This document shows positions 35,096-44,233 of a stretch of 45,712 nucleotides of DNA, in pieces. Below the pieces are notes generated by a model. It made no database searches. It saw only the letters and a program-made list of their open reading frames with translations, and had not been told where the DNA came from. The stretch's first letter is position 1. The number at the start of each line of letters is the position of its first letter. This stretch comes from Vallitalea sp. (lineage in GTDB: Bacteria > Bacillota > Clostridia > Lachnospirales > Vallitaleaceae), in NCBI GenBank assembly GCA_025210515.1, contig JAOARM010000008.1, forward strand, positions 1 through 45,712, read 5' to 3'. The position numbers and the translations under genes were made by a program.

Positions 35096-36259
35096 ATGCT
35101 TTTTAATTTTTGTGTCATCGTCCTATTAGCTTTATTAGCTAATTATATAATGGAAAAGATTAAAATGCCAGGTCTTTTAGGGATGTTAATTCTTGGAATT
35201 ATAGTCGGGCCATATGGATTTGATTATATTCATCCTACTATAGTTGAAGTATCTAAAGAACTGAAAACATTTGCATTAATTGTTATCCTACTGAGAGCAG
35301 GACTTGGATTAAAAAAACAAGACTTACATAAAGTAGGTAAAACTGCATTATTTATGAGTTTTATACCAGGAATATTAGAAGGTTGTATCATTATGGTAAT
35401 ATCTAGATATTTATTAGATTTTACTTGGATTCAAGGTGGTATATTAGGTTTTATTATTGCAGCTGTATCACCAGCCGTAGTTGTACCACAGATGATAGAA
35501 TTAAAAGAAAAAAAACTTGGTGAGAACAAACAAATACCAACATTAATTCTAGCAGGTGCATCTGTTGATGATGTATTTGCCATTACAATTTATAGTACTT
35601 TTCTATCATTATATCTTGGAGATAGTATTAATATTACTACACAGATAATTAAAATACCTATAACTATATTACTTGGTATAGTTAGTGGAATAATAATTGG
35701 ATTTATTTTATGTTATGTGTTTAAAAAATTCCATATTAGAGATACTAAAAAGGTGTTAATATTACTAGCAATATGTGTTTGCTTCAATGAGCTTAGCGAT
35801 TATATTAATACATTATTAGGAATAATGACAATAGGATTTATATTGTTAGAGAAATTACCTGTAGTAGCTAATAGATTATCCACCAAAATGAATAAAGTAT
35901 GGGTATTTGCAGAGATACTACTATTTTTATTGATTGGTGCACAAGTAGATGTTTCAGTTGCAAAAGATGCAGGATTAGTAGGAATTATATTAATTACAAT
36001 AGGATTAATATTCAGAAGTATTGGTGTTATTATTGCAACAATAGGTAGTGAACTTAACATTAAGGAAAGATTGTTCTGTGTTATATCCTATCTACCAAAA
36101 GCTACTGTTCAAGCCGCTATTGGATCAGTTCCATTAGCATATGGTGTGGAAGGTGGAGAATGGATTCTTGCAATAGCTGTATTAGCAATTCTCATAACTG
36201 CACCACTTGGTTCTATAGGTATTAGATTAACAGCTCATAAATTATTAAAAAATATTTAA
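35096..36259 (+). CDS. Cation/proton antiporter (CPA family)
   Basis: The ATG at 35096 follows AAAGGAAG; an upstream TTG at 35069 overlaps that region and adds a non-hydrophobic leader. The 387-residue protein has about 12 membrane segments. The GLLGMLILGIIVGPYGFDYI opening, LILLRAGLGL and the ASVDDVFAI pair of Asp residues in the ion-binding region are typical of sodium- or potassium-proton exchangers. It would export cations in exchange for protons at the cytoplasmic membrane. There is no regulatory RCK domain. Confidence 0.9.
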   Translation: MLFNFCVIVLLALLANYIMEKIKMPGLLGMLILGIIVGPYGFDYIHPTIVEVSKELKTFALIVILLRAGLGLKKQDLHKVGKTALFMSFIPGILEGCIIMVISRYLLDFTWIQGGILGFIIAAVSPAVVVPQMIELKEKKLGENKQIPTLILAGASVDDVFAITIYSTFLSLYLGDSINITTQIIKIPITILLGIVSGIIIGFILCYVFKKFHIRDTKKVLILLAICVCFNELSDYINTLLGIMTIGFILLEKLPVVANRLSTKMNKVWVFAEILLFLLIGAQVDVSVAKDAGLVGIILITIGLIFRSIGVIIATIGSELNIKERLFCVISYLPKATVQAAIGSVPLAYGVEGGEWILAIAVLAILITAPLGSIGIRLTAHKLLKNI

Positions 36260-36275
36260 AAAATCTAAAAAAGTA

Positions 36276-36305
36276 TTGACATATATCGTTATATTGTAAT
36301 ATAAT
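36276..36305 (+). promoter_or_regulatory. Thioredoxin promoter
   Basis: TTGACA (36276–36281), 18-base spacer, TATAAT (36300–36305), with AAGGAGG before the trxA start. Confidence 0.75.
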
Positions 36306-36346
36306 GATATTAAGATAACAATAAATATAATAAGGAGGTTTTAATT

Positions 36347-36664
36347 ATGGCAATGGCATTTACAGATAATAACTTTGAAGCGGAAGTATTAAACTCAGAT
36401 GTTCCTGTATTAGTTGATTTCTATGCAGATTGGTGTGGACCATGTAAGATGATGGCTCCTGTTATAGATGAATTAGCTAAACAATATGAAGGAAAAGCCA
36501 AAGTAGGGAAACTTAATGTTGAACAAAATGGTGAAATAGCACAAAAATACAAAGTTATGAGTATTCCAACAATGTTATTAATTAAAGATGGTAAAGTTGT
36601 AGATACTGTAGTTGGTGCAGTACCAAAACAACAATTAGAATCAAAAATTGATTCAGTAATGTAA
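36347..36664 (+). CDS. trxA: Thioredoxin
   Basis: A 105-residue thiol-disulfide reductant of the cytoplasm. The active site is WCGPC with C30 and C33, and the conserved cis-Pro is in SIPTMLLI. Length and the LVDFYADWCGPC context are standard for TrxA. It is preceded by its own promoter and AAGGAGG, and followed by a terminator, so it is transcribed alone. Confidence 0.97.
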   Translation: MAMAFTDNNFEAEVLNSDVPVLVDFYADWCGPCKMMAPVIDELAKQYEGKAKVGKLNVEQNGEIAQKYKVMSIPTMLLIKDGKVVDTVVGAVPKQQLESKIDSVM

Positions 36665-36710
36665 TTGAAATTATTTTTAATTAAGAATGAGAAATGAAAC
36701 ATATATTACT

Positions 36711-36743
36711 ATAAAAGGGACTCTTTCACAGAGTCCCTTTTAT
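36711..36743. terminator. Bidirectional terminator
   Basis: ATAAAAGGGACTCT (36711–36724) and AGAGTCCCTTTTAT (36730–36743) are perfect arms with a 5-base loop. It serves trxA and the converging AI-2E-type gene. Confidence 0.93.
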
Positions 36744-36767
36744 GTGCATTAAAATCTTAATAAGCAT

Positions 36768-37952
36768 TTACTCGAAAGTGGTTACAGCAACCTCATTATC
36801 TCTCGTTTTCATCTTATACTTATTATCTATATGTCTATCAATAATATTTTTAATAACTGCAAAAAATGGAACACCTAAAAACATACCAATAAGTCCAAAT
36901 AGTTTACCACCAACTATAATAGAAAATATTACCCAGAATGGACTAAGCCCTGTTGAATCTCCTAATATTTTCGGCCCTAATATATTACCATCAAACTGTT
37001 GAAGACCAAGTATTATAATAGCAAACCATAAAGATTTGATAGGGCTAATGATAAGAACTAATACAATTCCTGCAAAGCCTCCAATAAAAGGTCCAAAATA
37101 AGGAATCATATTTGTAATACCTACAAAAACACTAATAAGTAATGGATTAGGTATCTTGGCAATAAGTGTAATAATAAAACATAATAATCCTATTATTAAA
37201 GAGTCTATTAACTTTCCAACAAAAAATTTAGAAAAAATTCTATGACTATCTTTTAAGATAAACAATAGATTATCAGAAGTACGTTTACTAAATAGTGCTA
37301 CAATACCTTTCTCAAAACTAGCTACAAATCCTTCCTTACTCATCAATAAATAAATTGCTATAATAAAAGCTACGATTACATTTAATAATCCGAATGTAAA
37401 ACCTTTTATATAATCTAGTAGTATTGGAACTATATTGTTAAATATGTTGTAGATTTTATCAAGAGAAGGCATATTATCATTAATGAATGTATTAATTACT
37501 TCAGAATCTATATTATCTACAGAATAATCATCAATAAGCTTTGTAATTTCATCAACGGATTTATCAATAAAATCAGGTAAAAGTTTAAAAATATTACTTA
37601 AACTAGTTGCTAATTCAGGAATTATAAATGCCAATATAATTATTATAAAACCTAAAACAGTAATATAAGAAAATAAAATAGCTAACATTCTTCTAGTTTT
37701 CGGGCTCTTGAATTTTTTCTTTCTAAATCTGAATTTTGTAATTGATTTTTCAAACCATACCACCATAGGATTAATAAAATAAGCTATTAAAAAACCTATC
37801 ATAAAAGGTGATAGAGTGCTAATTGTTGACTTTAAAAAGTTTTTTGTATCATTCCAATTACCAATAGACTTAGAAAAAAGTAAGCCTATAATCAAAACGA
37901 TTATTGCATAAACACTAATAGTTGTATATTTTTTATTCCATTCAACTTTCAT
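36768..37952 (-). CDS. AI-2E family transporter (permease)
   Basis: I chose the ATG at 37952, downstream of AGGAGG on the minus strand; a longer form from 38021 would contain that site inside the gene. The 394-residue protein has about eight helices, with a long amphipathic segment after the third (LSNIFKLLPDFIDKSVDEI). The C-terminal family marks are GITNMIPYFGPFIGG, QQFDGNILGPKILGDSTGLSPFWVI and GMFLGVPFFAVIK. Members export autoinducer-2 or exchange sodium and protons; which applies cannot be told here. Confidence 0.93.
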   Translation of the reverse strand: MKVEWNKKYTTISVYAIIVLIIGLLFSKSIGNWNDTKNFLKSTISTLSPFMIGFLIAYFINPMVVWFEKSITKFRFRKKKFKSPKTRRMLAILFSYITVLGFIIIILAFIIPELATSLSNIFKLLPDFIDKSVDEITKLIDDYSVDNIDSEVINTFINDNMPSLDKIYNIFNNIVPILLDYIKGFTFGLLNVIVAFIIAIYLLMSKEGFVASFEKGIVALFSKRTSDNLLFILKDSHRIFSKFFVGKLIDSLIIGLLCFIITLIAKIPNPLLISVFVGITNMIPYFGPFIGGFAGIVLVLIISPIKSLWFAIIILGLQQFDGNILGPKILGDSTGLSPFWVIFSIIVGGKLFGLIGMFLGVPFFAVIKNIIDRHIDNKYKMKTRDNEVAVTTFE

Positions 37953-38238
37953 TTTTCTTTTGTGCCTCCTAAATAGTAAATTATTTGATGTCGTAGAATA
38001 TCTATTTATATATAATAACAAATTATGTAAATAAAATGGACTACTAATAATAAATTTAATGTAAAATTAATATATAAGCTTTAATTTTAATTAAAATATA
38101 TTTAGCTTTTAATGAGATATACATAACAATAATATTATTGACATAAATAAGAGTATTTCAGACAGTTAAATTTAATATAATAATTAGAATAAATTAAAAT
38201 GTTATGGGAACGATTAGAAATAAATATAATAATTACTA

Positions 38239-38267
38239 TTGACAAAAAAATATAAAAAAGATATTAT
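38239..38267 (+). promoter_or_regulatory. Promoter of the RND efflux operon
   Basis: TTGACA (38239–38244), 17-base spacer, TATTAT (38262–38267). The operator begins eight bases after it. The rest of 37953–38238 is AT-rich and shows no gene. Confidence 0.8.
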
Positions 38268-38274
38268 ATCATTA

Positions 38275-38294
38275 CCGACCGACTGTTCGGTCGG
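38275..38294 (+). promoter_or_regulatory. TetR-type operator
   Basis: CCGACCGACTGTTCGGTCGG: arms CCGACCGA and TCGGTCGG are perfect inverted copies around CTGT. It stands out as the only GC-rich stretch in the region and covers the probable transcription start. The tetR gene at the end of the same operon is the natural ligand, giving autoregulation. Confidence 0.9.
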
Positions 38295-38323
38295 ATTAAT
38301 AATGTAAAGAGAGGAGAATAAAA

Positions 38324-41300
38324 ATGTTATCAAAATTTAGTGTAAAGAAACCTGTAACAATCATTATGATTGTTTTGATATTTATTATATTTGGAGCAGT
38401 TTCATTTAATCAGTTGAATACAGATTTATTTCCAAGTATGAATATCCCTATAGCAGCTGTTTCAACAACGTATATAGGGGCAAGTCCAGAAGAGGTAGAA
38501 AATATTGTTAGTAAAAATATCGAGAGTTCACTTGCTACAGTACAGAATGTGAAGAAGATACAATCTATTTCTTCGGAACATAATTCATTGGTAATTGTAG
38601 AATTTGTAGAATCTGCCAATATGGATGTAGCTATGTTAGATATGAGAGAAAAACTTGATATGATTACACCTAATTTTCCAGAGGGTGTCAATTCACCTAT
38701 GCTTATTAAATTCAATCCTAATATGATGCCAATTATGGGCTTTTCTTTTACAAAAGAAGGAAGCAGTATGGCAGAAGTCACAGATTTTGTTGAAAATATA
38801 GTAAAACCAAGACTTGAAAGAATTGAAGGGGTAGCATCTGTAACAATTAATGGTGGAAGTGAGAAACAAATAGAAATAACTTTAGATTCAGATAAAATGC
38901 AGTTATTAGGTGTAGATAGTGAGATGATTTCTAACTTGCTAAAAGCTTCTAATTTCAATATGCCTGCTGGTAGAATTACAGAAGGTGGGAAAGATTATAC
39001 TATCCGTACATTAGGAGATATAGAAGATATTAATCAATTAAGGGACTTTAATTTATTTAACATCCCTGTTCCAGTGATAGAAGGAACAGAAATTGACGTG
39101 TGGGAAGTATTAAAGCAAAAAAACAATATGGATAATGCGACTAATGAATTACCATCACAAACACAATCTCAACAACAACCTACATTACCTAATATGAAGA
39201 TGAAGCCAGTTTCAATTAAATTAAGTGATTTGGCTACAATAGAAGAAGTTGAAAAGAATCAAAATGTATATTCAAAAGTTAATGGTGAAGACAGTATTTC
39301 AATAGCTATACAACGTCAGACAGAGTACAATACAACACAAGTGGCAAAAAAGATAAATAAAGTTATAGACGATATTAAAGATGAATATAAAGATACTAAT
39401 ATACTAGTTACGCTTGATCAATCTAAGTATATTAATGATATGGTTTCATCTGTAAGTCTTAATGCTATTATTGGTGCTATTCTTGCTATACTTATATTAT
39501 TTATTTTCCTAAAAGATATAAGACCTACTATAGTTATTGGAATAGCAATTCCTATTAGTGTTATTGTATCATTTACTTTCATATGGTTAAGTGGTATTTC
39601 TCTTAATGTTGTTTCATTAGGTGGATTAGCTCTTGGAATAGGAATGCTTGTAGATAACGCTGTAGTTGTCCTTGAGAACATATATAGAATGCGAAAAGAT
39701 GGAGAATCAAGAATTACCGCGGCTATTGCAGGAAGTAAACAAGTGGCAGGAGCAATAACTGCATCAACACTTACAACAGTTGCTGTATTTTTACCTGTTA
39801 TTTTTGTTAAAGGAATTACAGCTCAATTATTTAAAGAAATGGCTTTAACTGTAACATTAACATTGCTTGCCAGTTTATTAGTAGCACTAACACTAGTTCC
39901 AATGTTGTCATCAAAACTTATAAAAAAACCAGATACCAGTACTCATCATAAAGTAATGGATGGTTTTAGAAAAATATATGTAAATATATTAACTGTATCA
40001 CTGAAACATAGATTAATAGTTGTAATAATTACAGTAGTTTTATTTGTAGCTAGTATTTTTGGTGCAATGTCAATAGGAACTGAGCTTATGCCTCAATCCG
40101 ATGAAGGACAAATAAGAATTACTGCTACAATGCCAAAAGGAACTACTTATAATGAAACAGTAGAAAAAGTAGTTCAGATAGAAGAGATACTAGTAAGTCA
40201 TAGCGATATTAAAACTATTAGTGCATCAATTGGTGGAGACAATAGATTTGGTCCTATGATGGGAGGCAGTACTGACACAGGTACAATTAATGCTATATTA
40301 GTACCTCAATCTGAAAGAAGTAAGAGCACTAATGAGATATCCGATGAGATAAGAGATGAAATAGTTGCCAAAGTAGATTGCAAAATAGAGGTAAACCCTG
40401 TATCATCTAATATGATGGGATTTTCATCTGTTCCAGTTCAAGTAGATATATCAGGTAGTGACTTTGAAGAACTTGAAAAATTAGCAAATCAAGTGACCAC
40501 TATAGTTGAAGATATAGAAGGAACAGTTGAAGTTAATAACGGTATTTCAAAAGGAGCACCAGAGCTTAATATTATGTTAAATAAAGATATAGCCACTCCA
40601 TTAGGAATTACTACAGCTTCAGTAGCAGGAGCTATTAGAGGAAGATTAACTAATGTTAAAGCAACAACTCTACATGTAGATGGTAAGAGATTAGATGTAT
40701 ATATTAATGAAACTAATAATACGAAATTAAAATTAGAAGATGTAGAAGAACTAGATTTTCCTTCAATGACTGGGAAAAATATTAAGTTAAAAGATGTAGC
40801 AAATATTGAAGAAGGCGAAGGATATACATCTATTAATAGAACTAATCAAAAAAGAGTAATAAGCGTAACTAGTAAATTAGAAGAAGGCGTAAGAACTGGT
40901 GAAGTTGGTAAAATATTAGAAGAGAGATTAAAAGAAATTGAGATTCCAGATGGCTATCATATAGAAAATGCAGGAGAAAATAAAGAGATAAAAGAAGCTT
41001 TTATCAGTCTATTATTAGCTCTATTACTTGGTATTGCATTAGTGTATATGATTATGGCATCACAGTTTGAATCATTTTTATACCCATTTGTTATAATGTT
41101 TAGTGTGCCATTGGCATTTACAGGAGCTTTTATCGCATTATTCATTACTAAAACTCCGCTTAGTATCGTATCTTTCTTAGGAATGATTGTTCTTACAGGT
41201 ATTGTTGTAAATAATGGTATTGTATTAGTTGATTATATTAATAAATTAATTAAAGCAGGAAAAACAACGAAAGAAGCTATTATAGAAGCTGGTAGTATCA

Positions 41301-41509
41301 GAATTAGACCTATATTAATGACAGCTTTAACAACAGTTCTAGCCTTAATTCCATCATCCTTGAGCTTTGGTGAAGGTTCTGAGATGATTGCACCACTGGG
41401 TATAACTGTTATTGGCGGACTTATTATGTCAACATTTTTGACATTAGTAATTGTACCTGTTATATATTCATTGTTTGATGGATTAAAAAGAAGATTCAAA
41501 AAAGCGTAG
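38324..41509 (+). CDS. RND-family efflux transporter
   Basis: A 1061-residue inner-membrane proton-driven exporter. It has the RND plan: a first helix (PVTIIMIVLIFIIFGAVSF), a large porter loop to about 340, six helices including VVSLGGLALGIGMLVDNAVVVLENIYR with the paired acidic residues of the proton path, a second loop, and a final helix set ending VIYSLFDGLKRRFKKA. A Gln-rich insertion (about 275–290) lies in the first loop. No membrane-fusion protein or outer-membrane partner is encoded nearby, as is usual for Gram-positive SwrC-like pumps. GAGAGGAG precedes the ATG. The substrate is unknown. Confidence 0.95.
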   Translation: MLSKFSVKKPVTIIMIVLIFIIFGAVSFNQLNTDLFPSMNIPIAAVSTTYIGASPEEVENIVSKNIESSLATVQNVKKIQSISSEHNSLVIVEFVESANMDVAMLDMREKLDMITPNFPEGVNSPMLIKFNPNMMPIMGFSFTKEGSSMAEVTDFVENIVKPRLERIEGVASVTINGGSEKQIEITLDSDKMQLLGVDSEMISNLLKASNFNMPAGRITEGGKDYTIRTLGDIEDINQLRDFNLFNIPVPVIEGTEIDVWEVLKQKNNMDNATNELPSQTQSQQQPTLPNMKMKPVSIKLSDLATIEEVEKNQNVYSKVNGEDSISIAIQRQTEYNTTQVAKKINKVIDDIKDEYKDTNILVTLDQSKYINDMVSSVSLNAIIGAILAILILFIFLKDIRPTIVIGIAIPISVIVSFTFIWLSGISLNVVSLGGLALGIGMLVDNAVVVLENIYRMRKDGESRITAAIAGSKQVAGAITASTLTTVAVFLPVIFVKGITAQLFKEMALTVTLTLLASLLVALTLVPMLSSKLIKKPDTSTHHKVMDGFRKIYVNILTVSLKHRLIVVIITVVLFVASIFGAMSIGTELMPQSDEGQIRITATMPKGTTYNETVEKVVQIEEILVSHSDIKTISASIGGDNRFGPMMGGSTDTGTINAILVPQSERSKSTNEISDEIRDEIVAKVDCKIEVNPVSSNMMGFSSVPVQVDISGSDFEELEKLANQVTTIVEDIEGTVEVNNGISKGAPELNIMLNKDIATPLGITTASVAGAIRGRLTNVKATTLHVDGKRLDVYINETNNTKLKLEDVEELDFPSMTGKNIKLKDVANIEEGEGYTSINRTNQKRVISVTSKLEEGVRTGEVGKILEERLKEIEIPDGYHIENAGENKEIKEAFISLLLALLLGIALVYMIMASQFESFLYPFVIMFSVPLAFTGAFIALFITKTPLSIVSFLGMIVLTGIVVNNGIVLVDYINKLIKAGKTTKEAIIEAGSIRIRPILMTALTTVLALIPSSLSFGEGSEMIAPLGITVIGGLIMSTFLTLVIVPVIYSLFDGLKRRFKKA

Positions 41510-41537
41510 ATATATAATAATAAAGGATAGTGAAATT

Positions 41538-42146
41538 ATGAACAAAAGAATATTAATATTTGAAGCAGCTACTAAGATTATGACAATCGAAGGTGTTAAT
41601 GGTATAACTATTTCAAAAGTAGCTAATGAAGCTGGTATTGGTAAAAGTACAGTATATGAATATTTTACAAGTAAAAATGAACTAATATATAAAACTATTA
41701 GTTTCGCTGGAGAAAACTATTTGGAAGAAATTAAGCAAAGACTCTTATCTAGTAATCGAGGATTTGAAGAGACACTGAAAATGCTTATTAGAATCGCTAT
41801 AGAGACTATGAGAAAAGGTAATAGTAATATTGTGTTTATAATGGGCGATTGTGATAAAACCTTCAAATCAAAAGATGATGTTCATAAGCAAATAAAAGAA
41901 GTTATGCTTAATCTTAGAATGAAAACTTTTCATATACTTGAAGAAATAATTGAACTTGGCGTAAAAGAAGGTAAAATAAAAAATCCTAAAGATAAGGTAG
42001 AGATTATTATATGGCAAAATCTATTGATGATGCTATCATATGAATTCTCAGGGCTAGACGAATTTATTGAACGACATAATGTTGATATTAGTAACGATAA
42101 TAAAAATATTGATATTATATATGAATACTTGTTAAAGATACTATAA
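41538..42146 (+). CDS. TetR-family repressor of the RND pump
   Basis: A 202-residue regulator with the N-terminal helix-turn-helix (ITISKVANEAGIGKSTVYEYFTSKNEL, about residues 24–50) and a variable helical ligand domain. It follows the pump gene by 28 bases and shares its promoter, so binding to the palindrome at 38275–38294 would make a negative feedback loop relieved by a pump substrate. AAGGATAG precedes the ATG. Confidence 0.92.
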   Translation: MNKRILIFEAATKIMTIEGVNGITISKVANEAGIGKSTVYEYFTSKNELIYKTISFAGENYLEEIKQRLLSSNRGFEETLKMLIRIAIETMRKGNSNIVFIMGDCDKTFKSKDDVHKQIKEVMLNLRMKTFHILEEIIELGVKEGKIKNPKDKVEIIIWQNLLMMLSYEFSGLDEFIERHNVDISNDNKNIDIIYEYLLKIL

Positions 42147-42150
42147 CAAT

Positions 42151-42210
42151 AAATAGCTCCATTTGTATAGGAAGTGGTTATCCACATTTTTATACAAGCG
42201 GAGCTATTTT
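42151..42210. terminator. Long bidirectional terminator
   Basis: AAATAGCTCC plus TTGTATA pairs with TATACAA plus GGAGCTATTT, with an inner GTGG/CCAC stem. It ends tetR and, from the other side, the PsiE-like gene. Confidence 0.9.
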
Positions 42211-42227
42211 GTATGTAATAACTATAA

Positions 42228-42845
42228 TTACTTATGTACAATAACTTGTTTAATTAATTCATCATCCATAGAGTAAACTTCAATTCTAGTATTGTCTATA
42301 TTTATTTTACAACCTACTTTAATAGGTATTTCTTGCTTAACTGCTTGATTGTATACAAATCCAGCAATAGTATGCCCCATATTTTCTGGTATTTCAGTTC
42401 CTAACATTTTGTTAACTTCTTTTACATACATACCCCCGTTAAATATCATTCCATCTGTAGATTCTCTAGTTGCACTATGAAGATATTTTCTAGTTGCAAA
42501 TAATATAGCGATAGCTACTACCCCAATTAAAGTATCTAACATTGTGTTGTGTTCAACAATAATTTTTCTTGCAATAGCAAATAATAGCACTTCAACTGCA
42601 CTACTAGGAGTATGCTTTGCGAGCATCTTAATAAACTCTATACCAATTATGATTTGTAATGCATCAGCTAAGAAATGTTCTACTTTTACGTCAAAATTTC
42701 CAGTAATAAATTCTTGTAGAATAACATACAAATCATGAATTATTATTACAGAGAATATACCTATACTTATTAAAGTAAAAGCTGCTATACATATCTCTAA
42801 ATAACTGGCAGTTTTTGCAACATGATTTCTTAATTGCTGTTTCAT
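42228..42845 (-). CDS. PsiE-like membrane protein with a C-terminal transporter-associated domain
   Basis: A 205-residue protein. The first ~125 residues hold four helices of the phosphate-starvation-inducible E type (LADALQIIIGIEFIKMLAKH, then VEVLLFAIARKIIVEH and a helix VVAIAILFATRKYL). The last ~70 residues (MLGTEIPENMGHTIAGFVYN, then GCKINIDNTRIEVYSMDD) have the CorC/HlyC-associated fold pattern. The function of PsiE is not settled. GGAGGAAAATAT precedes the ATG on the minus strand. Confidence 0.8.
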   Translation of the reverse strand: MKQQLRNHVAKTASYLEICIAAFTLISIGIFSVIIIHDLYVILQEFITGNFDVKVEHFLADALQIIIGIEFIKMLAKHTPSSAVEVLLFAIARKIIVEHNTMLDTLIGVVAIAILFATRKYLHSATRESTDGMIFNGGMYVKEVNKMLGTEIPENMGHTIAGFVYNQAVKQEIPIKVGCKINIDNTRIEVYSMDDELIKQVIVHK

Positions 42846-43007
42846 TAAATATATTTTCCTCCTTAACCTTTACAATATTACGCTTTATATAATAAACCCC
42901 AATAGTTTTGAAACGTATATTGCCATTTATTAGATTTCATTATAACGTATTTTATTATATAAATAAAGTAAGAAGAAATAATAATTTTAATATCTATATA
43001 AAATAAT

Positions 43008-43078
43008 GGAGCTGTCTTATAATACATTTTTAACAAGAATATGAGTAATCATGTTAAAAAATATTATGAGATAGCTCC
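43008..43078 (-). terminator. Long hairpin behind the YtxH-like gene
   Basis: GGAGCTGTCTTATAATA (43008–43024) pairs with TATTATGAGATAGCTCC (43062–43078) with one mismatch; an inner stem TTAACA/TGTTAA is present. It lies just behind the stop codon of the minus-strand gene at 43092. Confidence 0.75.
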
Positions 43079-43091
43079 TTATTAGATGTAG

Positions 43092-43253
43092 TTACATCAT
43101 ACTTTTTAAATCATCCATTAAGCTTTCAGCTTTATTCATCATTTTCTTACCTTTTCTTTGCATCTTTCTCATTTCTCTTTTATCCATTTTCATAAGTGCC
43201 ATTGATGATAACCCAATAGCGCTTCCCATTAATAACCCAGTTGCAAATCGCAT
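43092..43253 (-). CDS. YtxH-like small protein (53 aa)
   Basis: The minus-strand frame starts at ATG 43253 after AAGGAGATTTTAT. It begins MRFATGLLMGSAIGLSSMAL, a Gly-containing hydrophobic helix as in YtxH/GvpP-like proteins, and continues with a very basic Met/Lys-rich stretch (MRKMQRKGKKMMNKAE), ending DDLKSMM. Such small proteins are common in Firmicutes and lie at the membrane; their job is unknown. The good ribosome binding site and the terminator behind it support it. Confidence 0.75.
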   Translation of the reverse strand: MRFATGLLMGSAIGLSSMALMKMDKREMRKMQRKGKKMMNKAESLMDDLKSMM

Positions 43254-43340
43254 ATAAAATCTCCTTCCATGTATTCACTTTCTTTATATTATTGTTAACA
43301 ACTAACCATATAATATACTGGCAAAAATTGAAAAAGTCAT

Positions 43341-43498
43341 TTATCCACAAAATATTTATCCACATATAAAGAAATAACAAAAATAGGAGTTTTTAAGCAA
43401 AATAACAATTTTTTGTAGTAAAAAACATAACAAAATCAGCATAGTGAATAAAGTTATCCCCAAAAAAATAGCGTTATCAACAGAAAAAATGTGGATAA
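43341..43498. promoter_or_regulatory. Cluster of five DnaA-box sequences
   Basis: TTATCCACA at 43341–43349 and 43356–43364 (start-to-start 15 bases), TTATCCCCA at 43454–43462, TTATCAACA at 43474–43482, and TGTGGATAA (the inverse of TTATCCACA) at 43490–43498. Three are perfect copies of the consensus DnaA site. No dnaA, dnaN or rep gene is near, so a regulatory or titration site is more likely than the chromosome origin. Confidence 0.7.
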
Positions 43499-43512
43499 CT
43501 ATTTAACAAGCA

Positions 43513-43546
43513 AAAAACTATGGAGTAGGGCAACTCCATAGTTTTT
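43513..43546. terminator. Rho-independent terminator-like hairpin
   Basis: AAAAACTATGGAGT (43513–43526) and ACTCCATAGTTTTT (43533–43546) are perfect arms, 15 bases behind the last DnaA-box sequence. Confidence 0.8.
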
Positions 43547-43907
43547 GTTGGGAACAGCAATATATGTATACTGCTTTAATAAGTGTACAGTACCTTGGAG
43601 GTACTTTTTAGTCTATAGGAAATTTCTAACGACAAAAATCTCCAAAGACGTTTTTGAATAGATAAATTTATATTAAATTTTCTACTCTTCTCCTTAGAGG
43701 AAAATCTTAAACTAACAAAGAATAATCTCCATATAGGCTAAGAATTTTCCTAACAACAGATTATGAACAAAGGGCATTGTTCATAATTAAATTATATATT
43801 TCTGAGTATGTATAAAATACTCCCTCTATTATATAAGATGTAAAATACCATAAAAGGTTACAAAAAAAAGTAAAAAAATTCAAAACACAACTATGGAACT
43901 ATAAAAT
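43547..43907. other. Gene-free stretch with several hairpins
   Basis: It contains GTACCT/AGGTAC (about 43590–43604), an imperfect long-range pair around AGGAAAATCTTA and TAAGAATTTTCCT (about 43697–43751), and ATTATGAACAA/TTGTTCATAAT (43760–43787). No reading frame is convincing. The density of paired segments would fit a structured RNA or a series of terminators; I do not recognise a family. Confidence 0.35.
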
Positions 43908-43930
43908 CATCAGCCCTAATAGGACTGATG
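43908..43930 (-). terminator. Terminator of the dinB operon
   Basis: CATCAGCCCTA pairs with TAGGACTGATG with one G-T type mismatch; on the minus strand it follows the small gene's stop codon by 26 bases. Confidence 0.65.
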
Positions 43931-43955
43931 CACTATACAAATATGGTTGTAATTA

Positions 43956-44219
43956 TTAAATCTTAAATAATATCCACTTACAAGTTTTCACTTCATATTT
44001 TAATTCGCAAGATTGCTCTACTTCATTAAGAGTAATTGTACAAGTATAAGTTCTTATAGGATTGCCTGCTATATTTTCTTCTGTATGATAGAGAACATTG
44101 TTGATCTTAATAGTTTTTAGTGAATGATCTTCTGTTTCTAGTCTGAATTTTAGGGGCATAAGAATTCCTTTTACATTAAACCATGCAATCATATCAATAG
44201 GTTCCATAACAACTTTCAT
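43956..44219 (-). CDS. Small protein co-transcribed with DNA polymerase IV
   Basis: An 87-residue protein starting 14 bases after the polymerase gene, with AAGGAGTG before its ATG. The compact beta-rich sequence contains PIDMIAWFNVKGILMPLKFR and a CTITLNEVEQSCELKYEV end, with three Cys. From memory, a similar small gene often stands behind dinB in Clostridia; the function is unknown. Shared transcription makes it a likely SOS-induced protein. Confidence 0.7.
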   Translation of the reverse strand: MKVVMEPIDMIAWFNVKGILMPLKFRLETEDHSLKTIKINNVLYHTEENIAGNPIRTYTCTITLNEVEQSCELKYEVKTCKWILFKI

Positions 44220-44233
44220 ATAATAATCACTCC

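Noticed and set aside
41930..42241. 103-codon minus-strand frame at the end of tetR
   Set aside because: It is antisense to tetR and its terminator and has no start signal.
43341..43498. Chromosomal origin oriC
   Set aside because: DnaA-box sequences are present, but dnaA, dnaN, recF, gyrB and rpmH are absent and an origin claim needs skew data for the whole chromosome.
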